From Streptomyces sp. MST-110588 (GTDB lineage: Bacteria > Actinomycetota > Actinomycetes > Streptomycetales > Streptomycetaceae): 64,000 nucleotides of DNA. The translations under genes and the position numbers were made by a program. Location of the stretch: contig NZ_CP074380.1 of assembly GCF_022695595.1 (NCBI RefSeq), positions 1,364,001 through 1,428,000 of the forward strand, written 5' to 3'. The stretch's first letter is position 1. Every line of letters begins with the position of its first letter. Under the pieces are notes generated by a model. That model saw only the letters and a list, made by a program, of their open reading frames with translations, was not told the DNA's origin and ran no database searches. Below are positions 7,491-16,759 of the stretch, piece after piece.

Positions 7491-9983
7491 TCACGCGATG
7501 TTCGAGCCCCGCGTACGCCCGGTCCGCGGCAGGGCCTGTTCGAACCAGACCGTCTTCCCGGAGGCCGTACGGCTGGTCCCCCATTCGCGGGCCAGCCGGC
7601 TGACCACCCGCAGCCCCCGCCCGAACTCGTCCTCGTCGGCCGCGTCCAGCAACTGCGGCAGCGCGTGGTCGTCGTCGGAGACCTCGCACAGCAGCGCCTG
7701 GGTCCGCACCAGCCGCAGCACCACATGATGGGTGTGCGCATGCCGCACCGCGTTGGTGACGATCTCGCTGACCAGCAGCTCGGCCGTCTCGGACGCCGCC
7801 CGCAGGCCCCAGTGCGCGAGCTGGTCGTGCACCAGCCGCCGGGCCCGGCCCACTTCCCGGGCCTCTATCGCCAGCCGCCATTCGGCGACGTCCTGCGGCG
7901 CGATCCCGTTGAGCCGCGCCATCAGCAGCGCCACGTCGTCCTTCCGGCCGCCGCGCACGTTCAGCGCCCGGATGATCGCGTCACAGGCGTCGTCCATGGA
8001 GGCCGCCGGATGGGCCGCGGACTCCGCGAGCGCCGCCAGCCCCACCCCGATGTCCTCGCCGCGCACCTCCACCAGGCCGTCCGTGCACAGCACGAGCCGG
8101 TCGCCCGCTTCGACCGGCAGGGTGACGGCCTCGAAGGGCACCCCGCCCACCCCGATGGGCGCGCCGGTCGGCAGCTCCAGCAGCTCGCTGCGGCCGTCCG
8201 CGGCCCGTACGAGAACCGGCGGGATGTGCCCGGCGTTGGCGATCGTCAGCTCCTGCCCGATCGGGTCGTACACGGCGTACAGACACGTCGCCAGGTAGGT
8301 GTCGCCCAGGCGCTGCGCCAGGTCGTCCAGGCTGCGCAGCAGTTGCGCGGGGTTCATGTCGATGGCCGCCATGGTCTGGACGGCCGTACGCAACTGGCCC
8401 ATCATCGCGGCGGAATTCAGGCCGTGCCCCATCACGTCGCCCACGACCAGCGCGGTCCGGGAGCCCGGCAGCTTGATGGTGTCGAACCAGTCGCCGCCGA
8501 CCCGCCCCAGGCGGGTGCCCGGCAGATAGCGGGTGGCGGTGTCGCAGCCGGCCATCTGCGGGGCGATGTGCGGCAGCATGCTGTCCTGGAGCGTCTCGGC
8601 GACGTTCTCCTGGTAGGTGTACATGCGGGCGTTGTCCAGGACCAGACCGGCCCGGGCGGCCAGTTCCGCGCCCGTGACCCGGTCCATGTCGTTGAATTCC
8701 GCACGCTCCGGGTGGCGCAGCAGGATCATGAAGCCCAGGACGACGTTGCGCGCCTTGAGGGGCACGACCAGTAAGGACCGCCCGTTGATGAGCGGGCTGA
8801 TGTCGCGCTTCTCGAACTGCGCGGCGATCGCGTTGCCCATCTGCTCGCTGATCCGCGGCACCAGCACCGGCTGACCGGTGGTCATGCACTGGAAGAACGG
8901 CGTGTGGACGGGGAAGGGCATCGACTCGCCGACCGGCACGACGTCGTCCCACCGCCCCGGCTCGTCGTTGTGCTCCACCGCGACGCGGTGCCACATCGTC
9001 GTCGCGTCCGGCGGCCCGTCGGGGAACCCCTCGCCCGCGATGACCTGCTCTCTCAGGTACGTGCCGGCCACGTCCGTGAAGCGCGGTACGACGGCCTCGC
9101 TGACCTCCTGGATCGTACGGGAGAGGTCCAGCGAGGAGCCGATCCGCCCGCTGACCTCGTTGAGGAACTCCAGCCGCTCGCGGACGGCGGCGTACTCCAG
9201 GTCCGACTCCAGTTCGGCCACGGCCGCGGCGGCGGCCCGCGGGTCGGTGTCCGCCGCGCGGGCGGCCCGCAGCAGCCGCGTACGCCGCTCCACCCGCCGG
9301 GGCACGCCCCAGTCCGGCGTGACCGGGAAGCGCTCCTGCTGGCTTATCTCCAGTACGGGATAGCCCAGTTCCAGCACCTGGGAGACGATCCGGGCGCTCT
9401 CCTGGGGGCTCATGCTCGGCAGTATCTGCGGGAGCTGACGAGCCAGTTCCGCCGAGCCGGGGAAGTCGGTGTGCAGGGCGAACCCGGGCGCGAACCGCTC
9501 GCGGTCCTCCCCGTCCTCCGCGCTCTCGCCGTGCAACTGGTCGGCGTCCGCGGCCAGCACGAGCATCCGCTCGGCACCCGGCCCCACCAGGGGATAGGCC
9601 CACCACAGGATGTCGACCGTACCGCGCGCCACATCGGCCATCCGTGCCCGCCCGGCGGTGGGATAGGAGGTCTCCCCGCCCAACGACGCCTCCAGATCGG
9701 GGCCGCGGCCCTCGACGGGTCCCTCCGCACGCGTGCCCCAGCCCCACTCCTCCTCGGCCAGCGCACCCGACACGGGCATCAGATCGACGGCCGGCACCCC
9801 CACCGCCTCCTCGCGCGAGGGGCCGAAGAGCCGCCGGGCGCCGGTACTCCAGTGGGAGACCAGGCCGTCGGCGTCCACCACCACGACGGCGAGCGGAATC
9901 CGTCCGGGCACGGTGTCCCGAGGCGCGGGCACCTGCGGCACCGCGCCCACCCTGTCGTCGCCGTGCGACGGGCCACGCTCCAT
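7491..9983 (-). CDS. PAS-GAF-PP2C/SpoIIE phosphatase with C-terminal HATPase domain
   Basis: 830 residues with four parts: PAS-like sensor (about 28-75), a spacer, GAF domain (about 270-455), PP2C/SpoIIE phosphatase (about 475-692) and an anti-sigma-type HATPase (about 700-815). Metal-binding Asp residues are present in GGDWFD, VGDVMGHG, CTDGLVE and RKDDVA. The ATPase shows SEIVTNAVRHA (N box) and FGRGLRVVSRL (G region). Such proteins dephosphorylate an anti-sigma-factor antagonist or act as its kinase, feeding SigB/SigF-type control. Start 9983 has AAGGAG upstream. No partner anti-sigma genes are adjacent; the SigF-type gene at 56953 is a conceivable but unproven target. Confidence 0.93.
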   Translation of the reverse strand: MERGPSHGDDRVGAVPQVPAPRDTVPGRIPLAVVVVDADGLVSHWSTGARRLFGPSREEAVGVPAVDLMPVSGALAEEEWGWGTRAEGPVEGRGPDLEASLGGETSYPTAGRARMADVARGTVDILWWAYPLVGPGAERMLVLAADADQLHGESAEDGEDRERFAPGFALHTDFPGSAELARQLPQILPSMSPQESARIVSQVLELGYPVLEISQQERFPVTPDWGVPRRVERRTRLLRAARAADTDPRAAAAAVAELESDLEYAAVRERLEFLNEVSGRIGSSLDLSRTIQEVSEAVVPRFTDVAGTYLREQVIAGEGFPDGPPDATTMWHRVAVEHNDEPGRWDDVVPVGESMPFPVHTPFFQCMTTGQPVLVPRISEQMGNAIAAQFEKRDISPLINGRSLLVVPLKARNVVLGFMILLRHPERAEFNDMDRVTGAELAARAGLVLDNARMYTYQENVAETLQDSMLPHIAPQMAGCDTATRYLPGTRLGRVGGDWFDTIKLPGSRTALVVGDVMGHGLNSAAMMGQLRTAVQTMAAIDMNPAQLLRSLDDLAQRLGDTYLATCLYAVYDPIGQELTIANAGHIPPVLVRAADGRSELLELPTGAPIGVGGVPFEAVTLPVEAGDRLVLCTDGLVEVRGEDIGVGLAALAESAAHPAASMDDACDAIIRALNVRGGRKDDVALLMARLNGIAPQDVAEWRLAIEAREVGRARRLVHDQLAHWGLRAASETAELLVSEIVTNAVRHAHTHHVVLRLVRTQALLCEVSDDDHALPQLLDAADEDEFGRGLRVVSRLAREWGTSRTASGKTVWFEQALPRTGRTRGSNIA

Positions 9984-10532
9984 GGGCGGTTGCTCCTTCG
10001 TACACCGATCTTGCACCACCGATACCACGGTACGGCGACGACGGGACGCCGCGTGCGGCATTCGGGGAATAGGTGGTGCGCCCCGCGTGAAGGTGCTCCG
10101 CGGGCGGTCCGCCTGTTGCGGCACTCCCACATCACCCGTATGGCGGTGCGGGCGCGCCGACGGTCTCTTGCGGGCACTCGTATGGTGAGGACGTGCCGAG
10201 ACGGACCGAAGTGCCGCGTCACTCAGGGCGTCCCGCCCTTTCCCGGCGTCCCCGGGGGCGCCCGAAGGGCTCGCCGGCCGAACGGCCTCCGGGCCGGCCG
10301 CTGGCCGGACCCGCGAGACCCGTGGGACCGGCGGGGCCGACCGGACCATCGGGGCCGGGTGGACCGGCGGGAGCGGCACGCCGTGCCGCGTAACGGGCGC
10401 GGCGCGGGGCCGGCACCGGACGTGTTCGTACCCCGCGGCGGCACCGATGAGGCGGGCAACCTCGCACCGGGGGACGGGGGGAGTGGGAGGGGCGCGAGCG
10501 CCAAGAGGTCCGAGAGGGCCGCCGTCGATGGA
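9984..10532. other. Divergent intergenic region, phosphatase / AraC regulator
   Basis: About 550 bases separate two divergent genes and must hold both promoters. From about 10250 to 10390 the DNA is a GC-rich low-complexity run that would read as collagen-like Gly-Pro-x in one frame. I see no supported gene. The real start of the AraC gene could lie up to ~110 bases further left, inside this gap. Confidence 0.5.
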
Positions 10533-11432
10533 GTGGACGATCCGGTGCCGCTGCACCGCCTGGACGTTCCCGCGCCGCACGTCCTGTCCTTCGCCGTCGG
10601 CTCGTTCGACACGATCGGCCCGCTCTCGCGCGCGAGCTTCCCGCACCGGCACACCTTCTACGAGATCGTGTACGTCACCGGGGGCGAGGGCACCCACGTC
10701 ATCGATCTCGCCCGCTGGCCCCTGTGCCCGCCGCACCTGTGCGTCATCGTGCCCGGTCAGGTCCACTACTGGGACGGCGTACGCGGTCTGTGCGGCCAGG
10801 TGGTCCTGTTCACCGAGGACTTCCTGGTGGCGCACCCGGCGGACCGGCACGCGCTGGCGACGCTCGCGGAGCGCCCGTGGCTGTGCCCGGGCCCGGCGGA
10901 GGCGGTACGGCTGTCGGCACTGATGGGCGAGATGGTACGGGAGTTCGCCGAGCGCGCCGAGGGACACGTGTCCGTACTTCAGGCGTATGCGCACATTCTC
11001 CTCACGTGTGCGCTGCGGCTGCCCGGCGCCCGCAGACCGCAGGTCCCCACCAGCCGGTCCGCTCTGGTGGCGCGGGAGTTCACCCGGCTGCTCGGGCGTC
11101 CGGCCGCGTTCGGCCGTACAGTGGGGTCCTACGCGGACGAACTGGGAGTTTCCCTCAGCTATTTGACCGAGGCCGTCAAGCGCGGCACCGGACGCACACC
11201 GGGCCAGATCATCCGGCACGCGCAGACGGTGGAGGCCAAGCGGCTGCTGACCGTCACACGGCTGACCGTGGCCCAGGTGGCGCGCCGGACGGGCTTCGGC
11301 GACCCCGCGTACTTCTGCCGCTTCTTCCGCCGTGAGACGGGGCTGAGCCCGGGTGATTTCCGCCGGAGGACCGGCGGAATTCACCACGACCCCGGTGGCG
11401 AGTCCATCGAAGACCGTGCGCGGCCCTCCTAA
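10533..11432 (+). CDS. AraC-family transcriptional regulator
   Basis: About 299 residues from the chosen GTG. The N-terminal cupin-like ligand domain includes FPHRHTFYEIVYVTGG and the typical PGQVHYW. The C-terminal double helix-turn-helix includes YADELGVSLSYLTEAVKRGT and VAQVARRTGFGDPAYFCRFF, followed by the conserved RRETGLSPGDFR. The start is uncertain: GTGs at 10533 and 10545 are in frame, and there may be another near 10419; none has a convincing ribosome site. The secreted dioxygenase gene begins 85 bp downstream on the same strand, so this may be its activator; that is inferred from position only. Confidence 0.88.
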   Translation: MDDPVPLHRLDVPAPHVLSFAVGSFDTIGPLSRASFPHRHTFYEIVYVTGGEGTHVIDLARWPLCPPHLCVIVPGQVHYWDGVRGLCGQVVLFTEDFLVAHPADRHALATLAERPWLCPGPAEAVRLSALMGEMVREFAERAEGHVSVLQAYAHILLTCALRLPGARRPQVPTSRSALVAREFTRLLGRPAAFGRTVGSYADELGVSLSYLTEAVKRGTGRTPGQIIRHAQTVEAKRLLTVTRLTVAQVARRTGFGDPAYFCRFFRRETGLSPGDFRRRTGGIHHDPGGESIEDRARPS

Positions 11433-11517
11433 CGTCGGGCAGCGCCGGCGCGAGGCAGGACGGTGGCCCCCGCGCCGGCCGCCAGGCAGGACCAGCCTCG
11501 CCCCCAAGGAGCACGCG

Positions 11518-12519
11518 ATGGATCGCGAGCACGACCACCGGCCCGGGCACGCGGGAAGAAACCGGCCCCGGGCGGGGTCCGTCCCGAGGAGTACGCAGGG
11601 CAACACCCCGGAGCCCACCCAGGACGGCACCCCTGAGAACGCCCCACAGTCCGCCCCACAGCCCGGTCCGCAGCCCGGCTCACGGCCCGGTCCGCAGCCC
11701 GGTCCGCAGTCCGGTCCCAAGGCCGGGATCAGCCGCAAGAACCTGCTCAAGGTGGCCGTCGCCGCCGTACCGCTGCCGATGCTGTTCGGCGGTGTCGCGC
11801 TGGCCCGTGACACGCGGGCCACCGACCGTCCGCTCGTCCCCACGCCCTACTGCGACGACGGGGACGACCCCACCCCGCCGCAGATCGAGGGCCCGTACTT
11901 CAAGCCGGACTCGCCGCTGCGCGCCTCTCTCATAGAGCCCGGTACGCAAGGCGTCCGGCTGACGGTGAGCGGCTATGTGTTCGGGCTGACCTGCCGGCCC
12001 ATACCCCACGCCCTACTGGACTTCTGGCAGGCGGACGCGGACGGCGCGTACGACAACACGGGGTTCCGTCTGCGCGGACACCAATTCACCGACGCGCGCG
12101 GGGCCTTCCGCCTCACCACGATCGTGCCGGGGCTGTACCCGGGCCGTACGCGGCATCTGCACGTCAAGGTGCAGGCGCCGAACGAGCCGGTGCTCACCAC
12201 TCAGTTGTACTTCCCGGGCGAGCCGCGCAACACCACGGACCCGCTCTTCAACTCCGCGCTGCTGATGAACGTACGGCCGGCCGGCCCCGCCAGGGAAGCC
12301 ACCTTCGACTTCGTCCTGCGGGTCGATCAGCGGCCCGGCCCCACCCCGACGCCCACCGGCACGCCGACCGGGCCGGGGGACACCTGGGCGGCGGGCACCG
12401 ATTACCGGCCGGGCGACCGGGTCACCTACGGCGGCGCTCCGTACGCGTGCCTCCAGGCGCACACCGCGCGCGCCGGGTGGGAGCCGCCGGCCGTCCCGGC
12501 GCTGTGGCAGCGCCTCTGA
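11518..12519 (+). CDS. Secreted intradiol (catechol-type) dioxygenase with carbohydrate-binding module
   Basis: 333 residues. AAGGAG precedes the ATG. Residues ~30-69 are a Pro/Gln/Gly tandem repeat, then a membrane-targeting helix ends in ALA (about 76-96). The intradiol core has the four iron ligands Tyr178, Tyr207, His213 and His215 in GAYD and GLYPGRTRHLH. A Pro/Thr linker leads to a C-terminal CBM5/12-like module (about 287-331) with WAAGTDYRPGDRVTYGG and a final ALW. This is the architecture of SACTE_2871 of Streptomyces sp. SirexAA-E (recalled), which opens catechols while bound to lignocellulose. A low-complexity stretch before the signal helix is unusual. Confidence 0.9.
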   Translation: MDREHDHRPGHAGRNRPRAGSVPRSTQGNTPEPTQDGTPENAPQSAPQPGPQPGSRPGPQPGPQSGPKAGISRKNLLKVAVAAVPLPMLFGGVALARDTRATDRPLVPTPYCDDGDDPTPPQIEGPYFKPDSPLRASLIEPGTQGVRLTVSGYVFGLTCRPIPHALLDFWQADADGAYDNTGFRLRGHQFTDARGAFRLTTIVPGLYPGRTRHLHVKVQAPNEPVLTTQLYFPGEPRNTTDPLFNSALLMNVRPAGPAREATFDFVLRVDQRPGPTPTPTGTPTGPGDTWAAGTDYRPGDRVTYGGAPYACLQAHTARAGWEPPAVPALWQRL

Positions 12520-12651
12520 GAGGGCGTCCTGTCGCCATGCCCCCATCACCGGGGCGGACCGGCCCGCAAGGCACAGGGCGGATCGGCCCCCGGTACCGCA
12601 AGGCCGCCCGGCCCTCTCAGCCCTCTCAGTCTCTCAGTCCTCTCCGTCCTC

Positions 12652-15210
12652 TCAGTCCTCGTAGCCGAGCTGGAGGTCCCTTTCGGTACGGCCGCCACCG
12701 GCGATCTGGAGCACCGTGGCGACCGGCGGATAGCCGGAGGCGATGACGGTGTACTCGCCGGCCGAGAGGTCCACGAAGCGGAAGCGGCCGTCGGCCCCGG
12801 TCGTCGCGGTGTCCACGACGTTGCCCGCGGCGTCCAGGAGGGTGACCCGGGCGTCCTCCACCGTACGGCCGCCGGTGGCCCGTACGGTCCCGCGCAGTAC
12901 CGCGCCGCCCGCCAGCTCGATGTCCTGGCGGGTCTCGCGGGACGCCTGGACCGTCACGGGCAGGGCGGCGGGCCTGAAGGCCGGGGCGCTGGAGGCGAGG
13001 GTGTACTCGCCGGCCACCAGCTCCGCGATGACATAGCCGCCCTCGCGCCCACTGCGGGTGGTCGCCACGACCTCGCCGCGGACGTCGGTGAGCGTGACGA
13101 TCGCATCGCGCACCGGCGTGCCGTCCGCGGTGGTCACCGTCCCCGCCAGCCGGCCCGCGCCGCCCAGCACCACGTCCAGTTCGACCGGGCGCTCGCCGAC
13201 CGTGACGCTGACCGCCTGCGGCTGGTGTCCGCCCGCGGACGCGATCAGTACGTAGGACCCGGTGCCGGGTGTGCTCAGCGCGTAGCGGCCGTCCTCGCCC
13301 GTCGCGCCACGGCCGATCTGCCGTCCGGTGACGTCGATCAGGGTGAGCGCGGCGCGCGGCACGATGGTCCCGTCGTGGTGCTGGACGGTGCCGCACACCG
13401 GGACTCCCGGGACGAGCCCGCCGTACGGCGCCCCGGGGGGGGGCACGGGCGGCCCGGCCTCGGGCGTGGTGCGGGCGTAGGGGACGCCGGGGTCCTGTGG
13501 AGGGGCGTACGCGGCGCCGGTGTCCGGCCGGCCGGCGTACGAAGGCTGCGGCACCTCGGCGGCCGGGGGGACCTGGTGGGGGGCGTGGGGGGCGTGGGAC
13601 ACCAGTGGTTTCTCTTTCAGGAAGACGGCGAGCACGAAGCCCAGGACGAGCACCGGCGCGAGGTGGAAGAACATGCGGGGCACGGCGTGCGCGTACGCCG
13701 CGGCGATGCCGTCCCGCAGGGCGGCGGGCAGCGCCTGGACCAGGCCCGCGGTGAGCGACTCGGGATGCGGCAGGCGGGTGGGGCCCGGCAGTTCACGGGT
13801 GAGCTGATCGCCCAGGCGGCGGGCGAAGAGCGTGCCGAAGGCCGCCGCGCAGGCACTGCCGCCGATCTGCCGGAGGTAGAGGTGGGCGCCGGTGACGGTG
13901 CCCACGTCGGCAGGGGCCACGGCGTTATGTACGGCCAGGACCAGGACGGGCAGCACACAGCCGATGGCGGCGCCGAGGATGCCCGTCCAGATGCTGAAGA
14001 CCGGGCGGGGGGTGTCCGCGTCCAGGTGCGAGAGCAGCCACATCGCCACGGACGCCACCGCACAGCCCATGAGCGGGAAGACCGTGTAGCGGCCGGTACG
14101 GCTGACGAGCAGGCCGCACAGCAGGGAGGTGAGGGCGACGCCGCCCATCAGGGGCAGCATCAGGACGACGGTCCTGGTGACCGAGGAGCCGTCCACCATC
14201 TGGAAGAAGGCCGGCAGACAGGTGGCGGCGCCGAAGAACGCGACGCCGCTGACCGCGCCGAGGAGCGTGGTCACCACGAAGACCGGGTCGCGGAAGAGGC
14301 GGAGCGGGATCAGCGGTTCGGCCGCGAAGTACTCGGCGGTGACGAAGAGCATGCCGGTGCCCAGCGCCCCCGCGGCGAGCCCCAGCACGATCCGCGAGTC
14401 CCACGCGTACCGCAGCCCGCCCCAGTTGACCATCAGCACCACGAAGGTGGAGAACGCTCCGAGGAGCAGCGCGCCGGTCACGTCCAGGCCCGGACGGCCG
14501 GAGGGCCGGGGCCGTGGCGTGGTGAGCGCGAACAGGACGATCAGCAGCGCCGCCAGGCCGACGGGCAGGTTGGCGTAGAAGCACCAGCGCCAGGAGACGT
14601 GATCGGTGACCAGGGAGCCCAGCAGCGGCCCGGCCACCGCCATGCTCCCGAAGACCGCGGCGATCAGGCCCATGAAGCGACCGCGGGCGCGCGAGGGCAC
14701 GAGGTCGGCGACGACGGCGTGGACACCGACCAGCAGGCCGCCGGCCCCGGCGCCCTGGACGGCCCGGAAGACGACCAGCTCGTCCATCGTGCCGGCCCGG
14801 CCGGCCAGCGCCGAACCGGTCAGGAAGACCAGGACCGCGAAGAGGAGTACGGGCTTGCGGCCGACGAGGTCGCCCAGTTTCCCGTAGACGGGCAGCAGGA
14901 CGGTCGAGGCCAGGAGGTGGGCCGTCACCACCCAGGGCGCCCGGTCCGCGCCGCGCAGCTCGCCGACGATGCCGGGCAGCGCGGCGGCCACGGTCGTCTG
15001 GTCCAGTACGGCCAGCGCCGTCAGCAGGAGCAGGCCCAGGAAGACGATCCGTACGCGGCCGGGGCCCGGCGGCAGGGGATCGTCGGTGGCCGCCTCATGG
15101 GCGGCCGGTTCCACGGCCGGTCCAGGAGGCGGGTACAGGGCCGGATCGGGGGCGGGCGGCACCGCCCACCCGTCCTCCTCGTCCCGCTCCGTCAGGATGG
15201 ACCCGCCCAC
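12652..15210 (-). CDS. DHA2-type MFS transporter with three C-terminal carboxypeptidase-regulatory-like repeats
   Basis: 852 residues. The first ~530 are an EmrB/QacA-like drug exporter with many hydrophobic helices, the motif-A region YGKLGDLVGRK and the motif-C region GPLLGSLVTDHVSWRW. A Pro/His-rich linker (about 530-605) follows, then three related ~80-residue beta-sandwich repeats, each with a G.V....G..V..A.VTL.D..G core and a DGRY/GGY..-GEYTL turn, as in CarboxypepD_reg or MSCRAMM-type domains. GTG at 15210 is preferred because GAGGGGAG precedes it; 15240 is an alternative. Predicted topology would put the repeats in the cytoplasm, which is odd for such domains. Substrate unknown. Confidence 0.9.
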   Translation of the reverse strand: MGGSILTERDEEDGWAVPPAPDPALYPPPGPAVEPAAHEAATDDPLPPGPGRVRIVFLGLLLLTALAVLDQTTVAAALPGIVGELRGADRAPWVVTAHLLASTVLLPVYGKLGDLVGRKPVLLFAVLVFLTGSALAGRAGTMDELVVFRAVQGAGAGGLLVGVHAVVADLVPSRARGRFMGLIAAVFGSMAVAGPLLGSLVTDHVSWRWCFYANLPVGLAALLIVLFALTTPRPRPSGRPGLDVTGALLLGAFSTFVVLMVNWGGLRYAWDSRIVLGLAAGALGTGMLFVTAEYFAAEPLIPLRLFRDPVFVVTTLLGAVSGVAFFGAATCLPAFFQMVDGSSVTRTVVLMLPLMGGVALTSLLCGLLVSRTGRYTVFPLMGCAVASVAMWLLSHLDADTPRPVFSIWTGILGAAIGCVLPVLVLAVHNAVAPADVGTVTGAHLYLRQIGGSACAAAFGTLFARRLGDQLTRELPGPTRLPHPESLTAGLVQALPAALRDGIAAAYAHAVPRMFFHLAPVLVLGFVLAVFLKEKPLVSHAPHAPHQVPPAAEVPQPSYAGRPDTGAAYAPPQDPGVPYARTTPEAGPPVPPPGAPYGGLVPGVPVCGTVQHHDGTIVPRAALTLIDVTGRQIGRGATGEDGRYALSTPGTGSYVLIASAGGHQPQAVSVTVGERPVELDVVLGGAGRLAGTVTTADGTPVRDAIVTLTDVRGEVVATTRSGREGGYVIAELVAGEYTLASSAPAFRPAALPVTVQASRETRQDIELAGGAVLRGTVRATGGRTVEDARVTLLDAAGNVVDTATTGADGRFRFVDLSAGEYTVIASGYPPVATVLQIAGGGRTERDLQLGYED

Positions 15211-15474
15211 GTACCGCTCCCCTCGTCCCGCCTGCGCCACCGCCCATTTCTCGCACCGGGCGACACAGCGATCAAGCGCCGCGAAAGGGGGCGCGCGGGG
15301 CGCGAAGGGCCCATAACTGGCGCCTTTACGCCCCCCGTTGGGCCCTCATCAGGGCTTTCTGTGCGGATACGGTACGGAAGGGACGCCGGCGGACGGTCCC
15401 GAAGACCACCCGAAACGGTGAGCGCACCTATACGGCCCTTCCCGGCACGGCCGATGCCGGCCGACGCCAGCCGG

Positions 15475-15930
15475 TTACGCCTTCTCCTGCTTCTCCGTCT
15501 CGGCGGCGAGGCGGGCGAGGATCTGGTCGTAGATCCGCCCCAGGCCCTTGGGGGCGAAGGTCCGCTCGAAGAAGCCGCCGACGCCGCCCGCGCCCTGCCA
15601 GGTCGTGGTGACGGTGACCAGCGCGCGGCCCTCGCCCGCCGGGGTGACCACCCAGGTGGTCACCATGGAGGAGGTGCGGTCCTTCTCCACGAGCTGCCCG
15701 TCGGTCGGCTCGTCGACCTCCATCAGGCAGTCCCGCACCCGCTTGCTCGTGGCCTGGAGCTTCCAGTGCACGAGGGTGCCCTTGCCGTCGCCGCCGGCCC
15801 GGACCTCGTACTCGCTGAAGTGCTCGGGAAGCAGCCGCCGGCGGACGCCGCTGTAGTCGGCGAGCGCGTCGAACACGTCCTCCGGATCCGCCGCGATCTC
15901 GCGCTGCGTCGTGGCCTCGACCTGCCCCAT
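15475..15930 (-). CDS. SRPBCC/polyketide-cyclase-like protein
   Basis: 151 residues with the START/Bet v1-like pattern: an N-terminal strand (VEATTQREIAADPEDVFDALADY), a central basic/acidic sheet and a long C-terminal helix (LGRIYDQILARLAAETEK). Members bind hydrophobic ligands or act as cyclases or toxins. No polyketide genes are nearby, so this is probably a general lipid- or ligand-binding protein. GGAGGA precedes the ATG. The gene stands alone between the exporter gene and a divergent RidA gene. Confidence 0.85.
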   Translation of the reverse strand: MGQVEATTQREIAADPEDVFDALADYSGVRRRLLPEHFSEYEVRAGGDGKGTLVHWKLQATSKRVRDCLMEVDEPTDGQLVEKDRTSSMVTTWVVTPAGEGRALVTVTTTWQGAGGVGGFFERTFAPKGLGRIYDQILARLAAETEKQEKA

Positions 15931-16348
15931 GCGTCTTCCTCCATCACTCGGCGGCCGGTCCTGTCCGTCCCGCCCGGTCCCGCCCGGCTCCTCGCGGTGC
16001 GCGCGGACCGGTGCTGTGGCGCTCAGCCAACCACTCCGGCGCTCGGCGCCCAAAATCCGGCGCGGCACGGAGCGGCTGCACCGGCCCCGGGCACCGGAAG
16101 GCGGTGGCCCCATGACATGGCCACCGGCCGCAGCGTGCCCGTCCCCCGGACCGATGACCCCGAAGCGTGGAAGCAACACCGGCCGTGGCGGCGGCCCGTC
16201 CCGAGCACGGTTTCGTGTGCCCGGGAGAGGGCCGTCACCGTCCCCCACGGCCCGCCGACGCTCGGCCCCGTACGATCTTCGTGAAACCGCTCAGTTGACG
16301 TCGCTGTGAACGGCCCGGCCCGCGCACGGCGCAGATGAGGAGTTGACC
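15931..16348. other. Divergent gap with 8-bp hairpin
   Basis: 418 bases between divergent SRPBCC and RidA genes. No gene is supported. A hairpin with arms CGGTGGCC (16102-16109) and GGCCACCG (16119-16126) and a 9-base loop lies in the middle; it is not followed by a T run, so it could be an operator or chance. Confidence 0.45.
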
Positions 16349-16759
16349 ATGTCGTCTTCTTCGCTCAGCCATGTGACCGCTCCGGACGGTGTCGCCCCGG
16401 GGAACGGCTACAGCCATGTCGTCCACGGCACCGGGCGCTGTGTCGCCGTGTCCGGGCAGATGCCGCTGGACGCGCAGGGCGAACTGGTCGGCGCGGGGGA
16501 CCCGCTCGCGCAGGCGCGGCAGGTCTTCACCAACATCGGCCGCTGTCTGACAGCCGCCGGGGCCGGCTTCGGGGACGTGGCGAAGCTGACGTATTACGTC
16601 ACCGACATTGCCGTCATCCCGGCGCTGCGCACCGCCCGCGACGAGGTCATCGACACCGCACGCCCGCCGGCGAGCACCGCGGTCCAGGTGGCGGCGCTCG
16701 TCCGCCCGGACATTCTCATGGAGGTAGAGGCGCTCGCGATCGTGCCGGAGGGTGCCTGA
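16349..16759 (+). CDS. RidA/YjgF-family protein
   Basis: 136 residues, a normal RidA length. Shows ATG after GAGGAG, the FTNIGRCLTAAGAGFGDV core, the YYVTDIAVIPALR segment and the C-terminal signature RPPASTAVQVAALV with a conserved Glu-rich end (MEVEALAIV). RidA proteins hydrolyse reactive enamine/imine intermediates from PLP enzymes; many paralogues have other or unknown roles. It converges with the MerR gene, and the two 3' ends overlap by 44 bases. Confidence 0.9.
   Translation: MSSSSLSHVTAPDGVAPGNGYSHVVHGTGRCVAVSGQMPLDAQGELVGAGDPLAQARQVFTNIGRCLTAAGAGFGDVAKLTYYVTDIAVIPALRTARDEVIDTARPPASTAVQVAALVRPDILMEVEALAIVPEGA

Noticed and set aside
10193..10393. Collagen-like Gly-Pro-x open frame with a possible ribosome site
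   Set aside because: Very low complexity, in a promoter region, and explained by a local GC repeat; no evidence of a protein.
7491..11843. A 1450-codon open frame containing the phosphatase
   Set aside because: Everything upstream of 9983 is antisense to the AraC and dioxygenase genes and is low-complexity; a good ribosome site marks 9983.
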